A stretch of 64,000 bases of DNA from NCBI RefSeq assembly GCF_014193655.1, contig NZ_JACHZQ010000008.1:344158-408157 (forward strand), in the 5' to 3' direction. The stretch comes from Rhizobium sp. BK313 (GTDB taxonomy: Bacteria > Pseudomonadota > Alphaproteobacteria > Rhizobiales > Rhizobiaceae). Positions within the stretch are counted from its first letter, which is position 1. The number at the start of each line of letters is the position of its first letter. Positions 35,024-43,924 of this stretch are shown piece by piece. The position numbers and the translations under genes are program-made. The notes under the pieces are model-generated. The model ran no database searches. It had not been told where the DNA came from and was given only the letters and a program-made list of their open reading frames with translations.

Positions 35024-36559
35024 ATGGCCTCCGATGCCCAGTCCGCCGCAATCCTTCTAAATCCAGCCGATGATGTTGCAGTCGCAAGGCGACGCATCGC
35101 CACAAATGAATCCGCCGGCGTTTATGACGTCGTCGCCAGTCAGCTGATCCCGCGCGGCCACAAGATTGCGTTGCGGCCTATTTCAAAAGGGGCGGAGCTA
35201 CGGAAGTTCGGACAGGTGATCGGAGTAGCGACACAGGACATCCAGCCAGGCAGCCATGTTCACCTGCACAATCTCGCCATGGTGGAGAGCCACGCCCAGC
35301 ATCATTTTTCGACGGAGATAGACGAAGTCGGCATGGTCGATCCGGCCGAGCGGCGGACGTTCATGGGATACGATCGCGGGGCCGGCGGCGTCGGAACGCG
35401 GAATTTCATCGGGGTGCTGACGACGGTAAACTGTTCGGCCACGGTGTCGCGCTACGTCGCCGACCATTTCAACAGGATGGGGGGTCTCGAGGGCTTCGGC
35501 AATGTCGACGGCGTCGTTGCCTTGACCCACGGACTTGGATGCGCGGTTAGCACCAAGACCGAAGGGTATTTGTATCTCACCCGCGTCATCCAGGGCTATG
35601 CTCGCCATCCGAATTTCGGGGGGGTCATCATGGTTGGGCTAGGATGTGAAACCAACCAAATCCAGCCGATACTCGAGCACTACAAATTGGAGGAGGGCGA
35701 ACGCTTCCGTACGCTGACCATCCAGGGGATGGGCGGCACCAGGAAAACGATCGACGCTGCCTGCGGCATGATCAAGGAGATGCTTCCGTCGGTCAATTCA
35801 GCTGTCCGGACTGAGCAGCCTCTTTCCGGCCTGAAGGTCGCCCTCGAATGCGGTGGGTCGGACGGATATTCCGGCGTTACCGCTAATCCCGCGCTGGGGT
35901 ACGCCTCCGATCTCATAGTGCAGAACGGCGGAACGACCTGTCTGGCCGAAACACCCGAAATCTACGGAGCCGAGCATCTATTGACGCGGCGCGCGGTCCG
36001 CCCCGAAGTCGCCCAGAAGCTGCTGGATCGCATCGCCTGGTGGCGCGATTATACCGAGCGCAACGGTGCCGAACTGAACAACAACCCGAGCTACGGCAAC
36101 AAGCAGGGTGGTCTCACCACGATCCTCGAGAAGTCCCTCGGAGCTGTGGCCAAAGGCGGGTCCATGCCCTTGAAGGCGGTTTACGAGTACGGGGAAATCA
36201 TCGCCGCAAACGGTTTCGTCTTCATGGATACCCCAGGCTACGATCCGGTGGCCGTAACGGGTCAGGTTGCCGGCGGCTGCAATGTTGTCTGCTTCACGAC
36301 GGGACGTGGTTCTGTTTCGGGCTGGAAGCCGGCCCCCACTATCAAGATCGCCACGAATACCGAAATGTACGAACACATGCGCGAAGACATGGATATCGAC
36401 ACTGGCGGTATCGCGACCGGGGCGGAAACGATCGAGGAAGCGGGCTCAAAGATATTTGAACACGTTATTGCCACGGCTTCCGGGAAAAAGACCGTCAGCG
36501 AGCTGTATGACTACGGGGACAACGAATTCGTTCCGTGGCAGGTGGGTGCGATCACCTGA
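35024..36559 (+). CDS. UxaA-family (altronate/galactarate) dehydratase
   Basis: Sugar-acid dehydratase of 511 residues with an N-terminal SAF domain (about 1-100) and the C-terminal GD-AH catalytic region: GVGTRNFIGVLTTVNCSATV, THGLGCA, MVGLGCETNQI, and GGSDGYSGVTANPALG. Conserved cysteines suggest an iron-dependent centre. Substrate may be altronate or another aldarate. The initiator ATG follows GAGGAAAGAACCTTCGC. No partner genes of a uronate pathway are adjacent. Confidence 0.92.
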   Translation: MASDAQSAAILLNPADDVAVARRRIATNESAGVYDVVASQLIPRGHKIALRPISKGAELRKFGQVIGVATQDIQPGSHVHLHNLAMVESHAQHHFSTEIDEVGMVDPAERRTFMGYDRGAGGVGTRNFIGVLTTVNCSATVSRYVADHFNRMGGLEGFGNVDGVVALTHGLGCAVSTKTEGYLYLTRVIQGYARHPNFGGVIMVGLGCETNQIQPILEHYKLEEGERFRTLTIQGMGGTRKTIDAACGMIKEMLPSVNSAVRTEQPLSGLKVALECGGSDGYSGVTANPALGYASDLIVQNGGTTCLAETPEIYGAEHLLTRRAVRPEVAQKLLDRIAWWRDYTERNGAELNNNPSYGNKQGGLTTILEKSLGAVAKGGSMPLKAVYEYGEIIAANGFVFMDTPGYDPVAVTGQVAGGCNVVCFTTGRGSVSGWKPAPTIKIATNTEMYEHMREDMDIDTGGIATGAETIEEAGSKIFEHVIATASGKKTVSELYDYGDNEFVPWQVGAIT

Positions 36560-36669
36560 GCGCAGCGCCGCCCGAACGGTGGCTTTCGCGCCATCTGTAG
36601 GCGATGGCCGGATTGCAAGGCAACCCGGCGGTCCTTCGGGAGCAATACACGCCCCCGGGCCCCCCGCTG

Positions 36670-36894
36670 TTAGGCGCTGTTTCGCGTGACCATCTGCCTG
36701 CCGGCACGTGCCGGGAAATGCTCGTTCATCCGTGTTTCCAATTCCTTGGAGCCGTCGTGGAATGAGCCGAACCACTTTTCCAACCGGATCATGCTTTCCG
36801 TGTGATTGCACTCGAAGTACTTGTGATGGAGATAGTGATCGTAGCAGGTCATCTCGACGACCTTTCCCCCGATGACGACCTGACCGAACCCCAC
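36670..36894 (-). CDS. Small hypothetical protein
   Basis: The frame reads as a natural protein from a GTG near 36894 (FGQVVIGGKVVEMTCYDHYL, KWFGSFHDGSKELETRMNEH), 74 residues. A longer start at 37032 is open but adds low-quality sequence. It lies between two plus-strand genes, in a 670-base region otherwise without a gene. I do not recognise a family. Confidence 0.4.
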   Translation of the reverse strand: MGFGQVVIGGKVVEMTCYDHYLHHKYFECNHTESMIRLEKWFGSFHDGSKELETRMNEHFPARAGRQMVTRNSA

Positions 36895-37231
36895 ATGGGC
36901 CGAGCCGGCGCGAGTGCCGCATGGGTCAGGTGGAAAACAGCCCGCAAGGGGCAAAATCGGTCCCTTCGTCCGTCTCGAATGCGCCATGTGTGGACGGCTC
37001 CGGGTTGGCAAGATGTTTTTGACTTTTTGCACGTGCTGGTCGGAGCTGCCGTACTTAGATCGTCAGCAGCCGCAGCGGCAACTTCGCGTTGTCCCCGATC
37101 GCCTTACTGAAGGGCTTTCGGCTGAGGGTACAGCCACGAAAGCGTTGTTAGAACTTCACGAAAACTGAGGCTGCGGTGCCTGCGCGCCTTCGACGTGATA
37201 AGATATCCGGCTCGCTTACGACATCGAAAGG

Positions 37232-39412
37232 ATGGCCAGAGACATGGAGAGGCGTCTCACCGCTATACTTTCCGCCGATGTGGTCGGCTACAGCCGCCTC
37301 ATGGGAGAGGATGAGAGCGGCACACTGGAGCGGTTGAAGGCATGTCGCAGGAACTTGGTCGATCCCGCCATCGCGGAATTCCACGGCCGCATCATCAAGC
37401 TCATGGGCGATGGTGCCCTTGTCGAGTTCGCGAGCGTCGTGGACGCGGTCCAATGTGCCGCGATCATCCAACGGAAGATGGCCTGCTACGACCAGAACAC
37501 CTCCGAGGAAAAGAGAATTCAGTTTCGCATCGGCGTCAATCTCGGCGACATCATTGTCGAAGGCGAAGACATCTACGGCGACGGCGTCAACATAGCTGCG
37601 CGCCTGGAGGGTATTGCTCAGCCCGGCGGAATTTGCATATCCGGCACCGCTTTCGACCATGCGGTGCACAAGGCCGACGTCGGCTTTTCATCTCTCGGTG
37701 AGCAGCGGCTGAAGAACCTAGCCGATCCTGTTCGCGTCTATCGCGTTCTGTTAGACCCCTCTCAGGCAGGCAAGGTCGTCGCCGCCCCTACCCGCCCGCC
37801 CAGGCGGCGGCTGATCCTTGCAACGCTCGCAGCGCTGCTGATCGCGACCGCGGCGATTGTCTTCGTGTGGCAATGGCCGTTTGCGCCGCAACGTCCATCG
37901 ATCGCGGTGCTGCCGTTCACAAATTTGAGTGGCGATCCCGGCCAGGACTATTTCACCGATGGCATCACCGACAACCTGATCACCGATCTCGCCAGGCTTT
38001 CTGACCTTGACGTCATCTCCCAGAATTCGGTGTTTGCCTACAAAGGCAAGCCCCACGTTTTGGCGGACATCAAACGCGATCTCGGTGCGCGCTTTGTCGT
38101 CGAGGGCAGTGTGCAACGGACCGGCGATCAAATCCGCGTCAATGCGCAACTGATCGATGTGGCAAGCGGCGACCATCTGTGGGCCAACCGATTTGACCGC
38201 GGGGCGGATGTGTTTGCCGTGCAGGACGAGATGAGCAGGCAGATCGCCGAAGCGCTGGGCCTGGAGCTGACGCGGTCCGAGACTGAGCGGCTTGCCCGTC
38301 CGCCGACCGCCAATCTCGAAGCATACGACTACTACCTGCGTGCCGAGCAGGCAGCGCGCACCGGCCGCCGTTCCCGGTTGCTGGAGGCACTGGCGCTCTT
38401 TGACAAGGCGGAGGCGCTCGACCCCGGTTTTGCGGAGGCCTTCGCGGCCGACGCGCGTGCTACCGCCTATGTGTGGCGAAGCGCCTACGACGACGTTCTC
38501 CAGAGCGCGTTGGCGCGAAAACGGGCCTACGACAAGGCAAGTCGCGCCTTGGCCCTCGACCCCGATCTTTCGTCGCCGTACGCCGTTCTTGCCGTCATTC
38601 AGGTCGTCGACCGCCGCTACGAGCCGGCGATCGCCTCGGCGCAGCAGGCAGTGTCGCTCGGCCCCACCGACGCCGAAGCCTATATGGCGCTCGCATACGT
38701 CCAGTTGATCTCGGGCAATCATGCCGAAGCCGTTGCGGCCGTCGAGACGGCGCTGAGGTACGACCCGAACCTATCGGCTATCGACCGGTACACTGCCGGC
38801 CTGGTTTTCTATCTGCAACGCGATTACACGAAGGCGCTCGACAATTTCGAACGCGCTCGCGACGGTTCTCCAGGGAACGGCGAATTCGTCACTCCCCTCG
38901 CCCTGGCCTATGTCCGTGCCGGTCGCCTCGATGACGCCCGTGCCGCTGTCGCAGAGGGAGTCCGCCTTCAGACCGGGCGCGATTGTCTGGCGGGCTGGCG
39001 GCTTGGCAATGCCCATTTCCGCAAGCAGGATTTATCGTTTATCCTCGATGCGCTGCGCGAGGCCGGCCTGCCGGAATGGCCGTTCGGTTTCAAGGGAGAC
39101 GAACGGGATCGGTTGAACGGCGACGAGATCGCAACCACCGTCATGGGAAAGCTCCTGCGGGGCAAGACCGAGCCCTCGCAAAGCCCGGCGCTCATGCAAA
39201 TCGGCCTCGATGGCAAGGCAGCAACCCGCTCGGCAACACAGATGATGACGGAGACGGTTTCCGTCAATGGCGACCTGCTCTGCGAGCAGAGTGAAAATGC
39301 ATTTGGTCGAGCCGATTGCGGCCCGGTCTACAGACGCGCAAACTCGCCCGACGAAACCGGCTATACCTACGTGAACTCGACCAAGGTCTTCTATTTTTCG
39401 CCCGTCAAATAG
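37232..39412 (+). CDS. Adenylate/guanylate cyclase with TolB-like and TPR domains
   Basis: Class III nucleotidyl cyclase of 726 residues. The cyclase domain is N-terminal (residues 8-180) with metal aspartates Asp16 (SADVVGYSRL) and Asp60 (MGDGALVEF), and GEDIYGDGVNIAARLE. A transmembrane helix follows (about 187-213), then a TolB/FlgO-like segment (SIAVLPFTNLSGDPGQDYF, VEGSVQRTGDQIRVNAQLID). TPR repeats fill about 365-600. This architecture is frequent in rhizobia, with the cyclase cytoplasmic and the sensory part outside. Signal and product are unconfirmed. It converges with a YHS-domain gene. Confidence 0.93.
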   Translation: MARDMERRLTAILSADVVGYSRLMGEDESGTLERLKACRRNLVDPAIAEFHGRIIKLMGDGALVEFASVVDAVQCAAIIQRKMACYDQNTSEEKRIQFRIGVNLGDIIVEGEDIYGDGVNIAARLEGIAQPGGICISGTAFDHAVHKADVGFSSLGEQRLKNLADPVRVYRVLLDPSQAGKVVAAPTRPPRRRLILATLAALLIATAAIVFVWQWPFAPQRPSIAVLPFTNLSGDPGQDYFTDGITDNLITDLARLSDLDVISQNSVFAYKGKPHVLADIKRDLGARFVVEGSVQRTGDQIRVNAQLIDVASGDHLWANRFDRGADVFAVQDEMSRQIAEALGLELTRSETERLARPPTANLEAYDYYLRAEQAARTGRRSRLLEALALFDKAEALDPGFAEAFAADARATAYVWRSAYDDVLQSALARKRAYDKASRALALDPDLSSPYAVLAVIQVVDRRYEPAIASAQQAVSLGPTDAEAYMALAYVQLISGNHAEAVAAVETALRYDPNLSAIDRYTAGLVFYLQRDYTKALDNFERARDGSPGNGEFVTPLALAYVRAGRLDDARAAVAEGVRLQTGRDCLAGWRLGNAHFRKQDLSFILDALREAGLPEWPFGFKGDERDRLNGDEIATTVMGKLLRGKTEPSQSPALMQIGLDGKAATRSATQMMTETVSVNGDLLCEQSENAFGRADCGPVYRRANSPDETGYTYVNSTKVFYFSPVK

Positions 39413-39425
39413 ATGCGTTCTGCGG

Positions 39426-39935
39426 TCAGTGATACTGATCCAGTTCGAGATCGGCTGCGACCCTCGGCCACTTGCCATCCGCCTGAGCCACGGCGTCCAC
39501 CGCGTGGGCGGCGAACCCCTCCGCATGTCCCTTGTCGTAGATGAGGTAAAGCTTGCCATCAACAATCTTGAACGCTTCTGGATCGATGTTGACCGTGACA
39601 GACCCGTGGGTCACCTCGCCCGCGCAGTAGCCGCCATACTGAGGCGCGTATTTCAGCGGCTCACTCATGAACATTTCGCGGTGTTCTGCATTGGCGAAAT
39701 GCCAGGGCGTCCCCAGCCATTCGTAGGAGAATTTCTCGGAGCCTTTCACCGCTTTGCCTTCGGTGAAATAGGCGACCGTGTCGTATCCCATGATCGCCAC
39801 GCCGCCGAAGTACCCGGTGTTTACCGAGTCGTCGGCAAAGGCCGACGATCCGCCGACAGCCGCTGCTACAGCCAAACTGATCACCGCCACAGAGCGACCA
39901 ATCGCTCGTACACCGCTTCTGGTCCCTACATCCAT
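39426..39935 (-). CDS. Secreted YHS-domain protein
   Basis: Protein of 169 residues from MDVGTRSG with a signal peptide (VAVISLAVAAAVGGSSAFAD) and a YHS-type domain (VAIMGYDTVAYFTEGKAVKG, then HWFANAEH-like WHFANAEHREMF). YHS domains occur in periplasmic metal- or copper-related proteins. The ATG at 39935 follows CAGGAGGCACAG. It is 13 bases downstream of the ankyrin-repeat gene, forming a two-gene operon that converges on the cyclase gene. Confidence 0.88.
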   Translation of the reverse strand: MDVGTRSGVRAIGRSVAVISLAVAAAVGGSSAFADDSVNTGYFGGVAIMGYDTVAYFTEGKAVKGSEKFSYEWLGTPWHFANAEHREMFMSEPLKYAPQYGGYCAGEVTHGSVTVNIDPEAFKIVDGKLYLIYDKGHAEGFAAHAVDAVAQADGKWPRVAADLELDQYH

Positions 39936-39948
39936 CTGTGCCTCCTGT

Positions 39949-40542
39949 TCAATCGTGGATTTCCATGCACTTCGCGTAATCTTCCTTGCCAAGGAGGCTC
40001 GCCGGAGGGCAGGTCGCGCCATGCCGCTTGAACAGCCGGACGATGTCGGTGTTGCCTTTCCAGAACGCCCGCGTGATCGGCGTGTAGCCGTGAGCCTCCG
40101 CATGACCGACGTCGGCCCCCTCAGCGAGCAGAAACGTGGCGAGAGCGACGTGATTTTCCTCACCGGCGACCATCAGCGGCGTCACACCCGCTTTATTGGC
40201 CGCGTCATCGAGCGTCGCGCCGTGGGCGAGCAGCAGTTTGCTGATCGGCAAGCTGCCGGAAAAGGCGGCAGCATGAAGCGGCGTAAAGCCACCCGAGTTA
40301 CGCGCCATGACGTCGGCACCTTTGCCGATCAGCAATTCGGCTATGCCGAGTTGCTCCGCGAGCGCGGCGTTCATGAGAGGTGTTGCCTGATCGCGGGTCC
40401 GGCTGTCCACACTTATACCCGAGGCCAAGGCCTGCTCGACGGCTGTGCTATCTCCAGCCGCAACGGCATCGAACAAGGGTTCCCCCGCGGCCGTCATTGT
40501 CGCCGCGAAAATGAACACAGCCGATGCAAGCAACTGGCGCAT
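39949..40542 (-). CDS. Secreted ankyrin-repeat protein
   Basis: Protein of 197 residues with a signal peptide (LLASAVFIFAATMTAAGEP) and about four ankyrin repeats (for example ATPLMNAALAEQLGIAELLI, FTPLHAAAFSGSLPISKLLL, VTPLMVAGEENHVALATFLL). Ankyrin proteins paired with catalase or YHS proteins often act in oxidative or metal stress; here the partner is the downstream YHS gene. The exact partner protein is unknown. Confidence 0.9.
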   Translation of the reverse strand: MRQLLASAVFIFAATMTAAGEPLFDAVAAGDSTAVEQALASGISVDSRTRDQATPLMNAALAEQLGIAELLIGKGADVMARNSGGFTPLHAAAFSGSLPISKLLLAHGATLDDAANKAGVTPLMVAGEENHVALATFLLAEGADVGHAEAHGYTPITRAFWKGNTDIVRLFKRHGATCPPASLLGKEDYAKCMEIHD

Positions 40543-40887
40543 GGCTTCACCTTAGCGAGTTCTAATATAAATAGCACAACCCTTGGACTTTGGATAGGCA
40601 ATGTGCGCTTGTAGAGGCGCTGCGATGGCATGGCGCGAGGACACCCGCAGGCTATCGAACGACGAGCAGTTTGATCACTTCACGAAGGATCGAGCCCTGG
40701 CTCTGCGCAAACATGGACAGGCCTGGACGCATTCCTGGACAGTTGGTTTTTCAGGTTTTTTGCCAGACCTATGTGGCGAACTACACAATGAGCCGTAAGC
40801 GCTGTCTCGCTCGCACATTGACACAAATGTTGGGACTCAGTTTGCAAGGATTGCGACTAAATGGCATTTGCTGATTGCCCTGCAATG
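40543..40887. other. Intergenic region, possible decayed element
   Basis: No intact gene. A short plus-strand frame (40601-40798) begins with MAWREDTRRLSNDEQF, which reminds me of the C-terminal tails of some rhizobial transposases; this is memory only and too short to call. Confidence 0.3.
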
Positions 40888-41253
40888 TTAGCTTGGCAGC
40901 CGGACTCGGCAAATCCTCATTTTCGATGGATCGCCATCTGCGATAAGCGCACCCTCCTCAACCAAAGCAATCATGCGCTCATGCAATGCCATGTCGCCGA
41001 CCTGCAAATATGGGTCGCAGCTCAGGCCGAGCGCGTTGCCGACTATAAAGGCAACTTTTCTTCACTCCGAAGTGGCCTGCGCCAGTAGCAACGCGTCAAA
41101 ATGATCGATAGGTGCGGACGCCAAACCATCTGCTGATACGACACGGAAAGGTGCATTGTCGGCCGTAAGTTTTTCCCATTTCCGCTGGTTCAGCATATCT
41201 TCATCAGTGGAGACGGTTCGCTCCTGATCAGATTCGAACCGGCGGCGACTCAT
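40888..41253 (-). pseudogene. DUF3658-type C-terminal domain with in-frame stop
   Basis: From ATG 41253 the frame reads RKWEKLTADNAPFRVVSADG and DHFDALLLAQATSE, then TGA (41062-41064). It continues in the same frame as RKVAFIVGNALG, YLQVGDMALHERMIALVEEG, GDPSKMRICRVRLPS to a TAA at 40888. The family normally has Trp (TGG) where the TGA stands, so one base change ended the gene. The order and motifs match the DUF3658 domain (WxxLxxENAPLR, HFDxLLL, DMR...VRLP) as I remember it. The DUF1835 half expected before it is missing. Confidence 0.6.
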
Positions 41254-41340
41254 TTAGACTCCAAACCGGTAAACCGTTATTTTGACGCGTAAAAGCCATT
41301 TGTCTGCGTCCATTTCGCTCCTCAATCTTCGAGGACAGCA

Positions 41341-41553
41341 TCAGGGGCCTATCGAGACTACAATGCCAGGCTGGCCTGTCGACCCGAAAGACGGCTCTTT
41401 AAGAACAGGGCCACGGTCGCCATCCTTAAAGTGCAAGGCGAAATCTTCACACGCCGAAACACCGCCGCCATCAATAAGCAATGCTATTTTTCCCTTCCAG
41501 GCGTCTGACAGCGGCGCCATCCTATCCGGTCCAAGCGCATAATCATGGCTGGC
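41341..41553 (-). pseudogene. Remnant of an S41-family peptidase
   Basis: A frame of about 70 codons between stops reads SHDYALGPDRMAPLSDAWKG, IALLIDGGGVSACEDFALHF, and SFGSTGQPGIVVSIG. The GxSACEDF region with the catalytic-serine context and the FGSTGQP segment resemble C-terminal processing (S41) peptidases. The rest of the gene is absent or in other frames. Fragment only; family assignment by motif memory. Confidence 0.45.
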
Positions 41554-41679
41554 AGCGCAGGAGCGGCGCCGTTAAAGGAGTCGGAGGCATTAGACATGGC
41601 GATCGCCATAGGAGTTGCGCCAAGCGTGCCTCGATAGGGTTTCGTCATGATGAGACAAAGTAGGTTGTCAGGCGTGTTG

Positions 41680-42561
41680 TCACGTCGGCCAGGCGTCAAA
41701 TCCGTAAAGCCGTTCGGGATTCTCGACAAAGATCTTCTGGCGTAATTCTGCGTCACCAACCCAACTTCCGAACATGTCCATGAGATCGGTATCGTCGGGC
41801 ACCGGCACGGTGATAGAAGGATGTGGCCAGTCGGTGCCGGTGACAAGCTGTCCCGGACCGGTTTTCAAAAGCGCCTCGACAAAGGGAGCGGCATCGTCAT
41901 AAGGCGGCGTCTGCATTGCGGTCACCCGGTAGGCGCCTGTCATTTTTACCCACGCACGCCCGTCGCGCACAAGACCTAGAAGGTCTTGAAACCCGCGATT
42001 GTGGACACCCCTCTCTACCGGAACGTGCCCGAGATGATCGAATACTATCGGGATGTCCAATCTGGAAACCAGAGCTTTCAGATCCTCGATCTGCGAGACG
42101 TCGGCAAGAAACTGCAGGTGCCAGCCTAGATCTCGGATCTTGTCTGCAAGACCAGCAGCCGCCGTCATCGCAAGCCCGGCGGCGAAGACGAGATTGAGGC
42201 GCACGCCCCGCACACCAGACTCATGCAATGCTTCCAGTTCGTTCTCCGAAACGCTTGGGTCCAGAACGAGCACAGCTCGTGCCGGGATGCGGCTTTCATA
42301 CAAGAAGGACAGTGTACGGCTGTTATCGAGTCCATAAACACTCGGTTGCACGATGACTGCTCGCGAAAATCCAAGCATCTCGGCGAGGACCTCATAGTCG
42401 CCAATCGATGCGTCGGGAGGCGTGTAGCTACGGCCGGATGCATAGGGAAACCGATCTTGCGGACCAAAGACGTGAAAGTGGCAATCGACGGCCCCTGCCG
42501 GCAACCGGCGAATGGGCCGGCGGCTGACCGCTCGGGCCGGCGCACATTCGAGGATAGTCAT
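41680..42561 (-). CDS. Amidohydrolase family protein (2-pyrone-4,6-dicarboxylate lactonase-like)
   Basis: TIM-barrel hydrolase of 293 residues from MTILECAPAR, preceded by CAGGAGAACCAGATA. Metal-type motif AVDCHFHVFGP near the N-terminus and VTGTDWPHP near the C-terminus, with FDHLGH between, match the lactonase-type amidohydrolases. The reaction is probably hydrolysis of a lactone from a sugar or aromatic acid. It is the downstream end of the minus-strand operon with a sugar-type ABC importer, SDR and hydrolase. Confidence 0.88.
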   Translation of the reverse strand: MTILECAPARAVSRRPIRRLPAGAVDCHFHVFGPQDRFPYASGRSYTPPDASIGDYEVLAEMLGFSRAVIVQPSVYGLDNSRTLSFLYESRIPARAVLVLDPSVSENELEALHESGVRGVRLNLVFAAGLAMTAAAGLADKIRDLGWHLQFLADVSQIEDLKALVSRLDIPIVFDHLGHVPVERGVHNRGFQDLLGLVRDGRAWVKMTGAYRVTAMQTPPYDDAAPFVEALLKTGPGQLVTGTDWPHPSITVPVPDDTDLMDMFGSWVGDAELRQKIFVENPERLYGFDAWPT

Positions 42562-42639
42562 TATCTGGTTCTCCTGTGGAAACGTCGCAGCCATGAAGCT
42601 GCGACGCGGATCAACGGATCGCTTGTGGGCGGCTGGTCC

Positions 42640-43869
42640 TCAGGGCTGAACCGTAGCATTGACCTTCGTAAGCTTGTAAAGGTCGGCAGGCGCTTCGCAC
42701 TTGTTGCAGTTTACTTCCGGAACGTTCGGTGCTTCCTGGACAATATTCGCCGGGAGCGGCTGGATAGTTGCGCCGGGGGTCGGCGTTCCATTGAGTGCCG
42801 AAGCCAGCGACAGTTCGGGGAAGAGAACAGGATCGAAGATTTCGGTGTTGAAGGAATCCGGGACGAGATCAGGCTTGAATGCGTTGCAGCCGCCTTCGAA
42901 CTTGTCGCCGGCGCAAACCTTCACTTGATCGGCAGGGACCCACGGAAGAGGCGTCTGGATGTTGTGCACCGTCACCTTACGCTTGCCGGTGAGTTCTTCC
43001 ATCATCAGCTTGAACGCCAGCGCTGAAACCGTGATGGGATCGCCGGACGAAATGCCGTCTAGCCCGCGCTTGCGGAGGTCTGGATCGGCGAGGGCAAGCC
43101 GGAAGCCGTTGGTGTTTTCGCCGGTAACCGGCACCAGCTTCTGCATGTTGGCGGCGATCATCGCCTTGACCGCGCCGTCTTCACCGTTTTGCGCAAAGAT
43201 TGCGTCCACGTCAGGATGGGCGGCAAGCGCCTTGGCGGTTTCCTGCTGCGTCGTCTGGCTGCTCCACATGCCGTTGTATTCGGCGACAACCTTGATACCG
43301 GGGTACTTCTTGAAGACGCTCATCGCGCCGTCATAGTTCATCTTGTCGACGGAATTGCCCGGCACGCCGCGCACGACGAAGACATTCCCCTTGCCGTTCA
43401 GCTTATTAACGATCCATTGCGCGGTGTTCTGCGGAAAACCAGCGGTGATATAGCTGACCGTGCGGGCACATGGCTCGGTAACGGTGGCACTATAGGTATA
43501 GACGAGAACCTTCTTCTCGCAAGCTTGATGGATCGCACGATTAAGGCCGGTCGCGGAAATCGGGAAGGTGATGATGGCGTCTGCACCGGCAGAAACCATA
43601 CTTTGATACGCCGAAGCCTGCGCCTGAACGTCCGTGCCGGAGATCACGGTCTTCAGATCGACCATTTTGTCGTAGGGCGGCGTTGCTGCCAGGGCCTTGA
43701 TGAGGTTGGACGTTTCCGTCTGGTAGCCGTTGCCGCTATAGCTCATGCTCAGGTAGACTTTGAATTTCTTGTCCTGTGCATCGGCGGAGCCGTGAGATGC
43801 GAGCCCCGCAAGCGCCGCGAATGCGGCGACCATCGCGAAGCGCTTCCTGCTTTTCATTCGATCGGTCAT
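42640..43869 (-). CDS. Sugar-type ABC transporter substrate-binding protein
   Basis: Periplasmic binding protein of 409 residues, RbsB-like class. A signal peptide (RFAMVAAFAALAGLASHG) precedes SMSYSGNGYQTETSNLIKAL. The ligand-binding segments include ADAIITFPISATGLNRAIHQ and AIFAQNGEDGAVKAM. Start at 43869 is chosen for the ribosome site CAAGGGAGAGGAAA. It has two unusual C-terminal cysteines in NCNKCEAP. Cargo is probably a sugar, sugar acid or lactone. Confidence 0.9.
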   Translation of the reverse strand: MTDRMKSRKRFAMVAAFAALAGLASHGSADAQDKKFKVYLSMSYSGNGYQTETSNLIKALAATPPYDKMVDLKTVISGTDVQAQASAYQSMVSAGADAIITFPISATGLNRAIHQACEKKVLVYTYSATVTEPCARTVSYITAGFPQNTAQWIVNKLNGKGNVFVVRGVPGNSVDKMNYDGAMSVFKKYPGIKVVAEYNGMWSSQTTQQETAKALAAHPDVDAIFAQNGEDGAVKAMIAANMQKLVPVTGENTNGFRLALADPDLRKRGLDGISSGDPITVSALAFKLMMEELTGKRKVTVHNIQTPLPWVPADQVKVCAGDKFEGGCNAFKPDLVPDSFNTEIFDPVLFPELSLASALNGTPTPGATIQPLPANIVQEAPNVPEVNCNKCEAPADLYKLTKVNATVQP

Positions 43870-43924
43870 TTTCCTCTCCCTTGAATGCCCGTGACTAGGC
43901 GGTTGTTCGGTACAAGCCGAATTG

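Noticed and set aside
39778..40614. 278-codon plus-strand frame opposite the YHS and ankyrin genes
   Set aside because: Both minus-strand genes have signal peptides, ribosome sites and known folds; the opposite frame is arginine-rich without domains.
40601..40798. Possible transposase tail (MAWREDTRRLSNDEQF)
   Set aside because: Too short, from memory only, with no inverted repeats or other transposase parts nearby.
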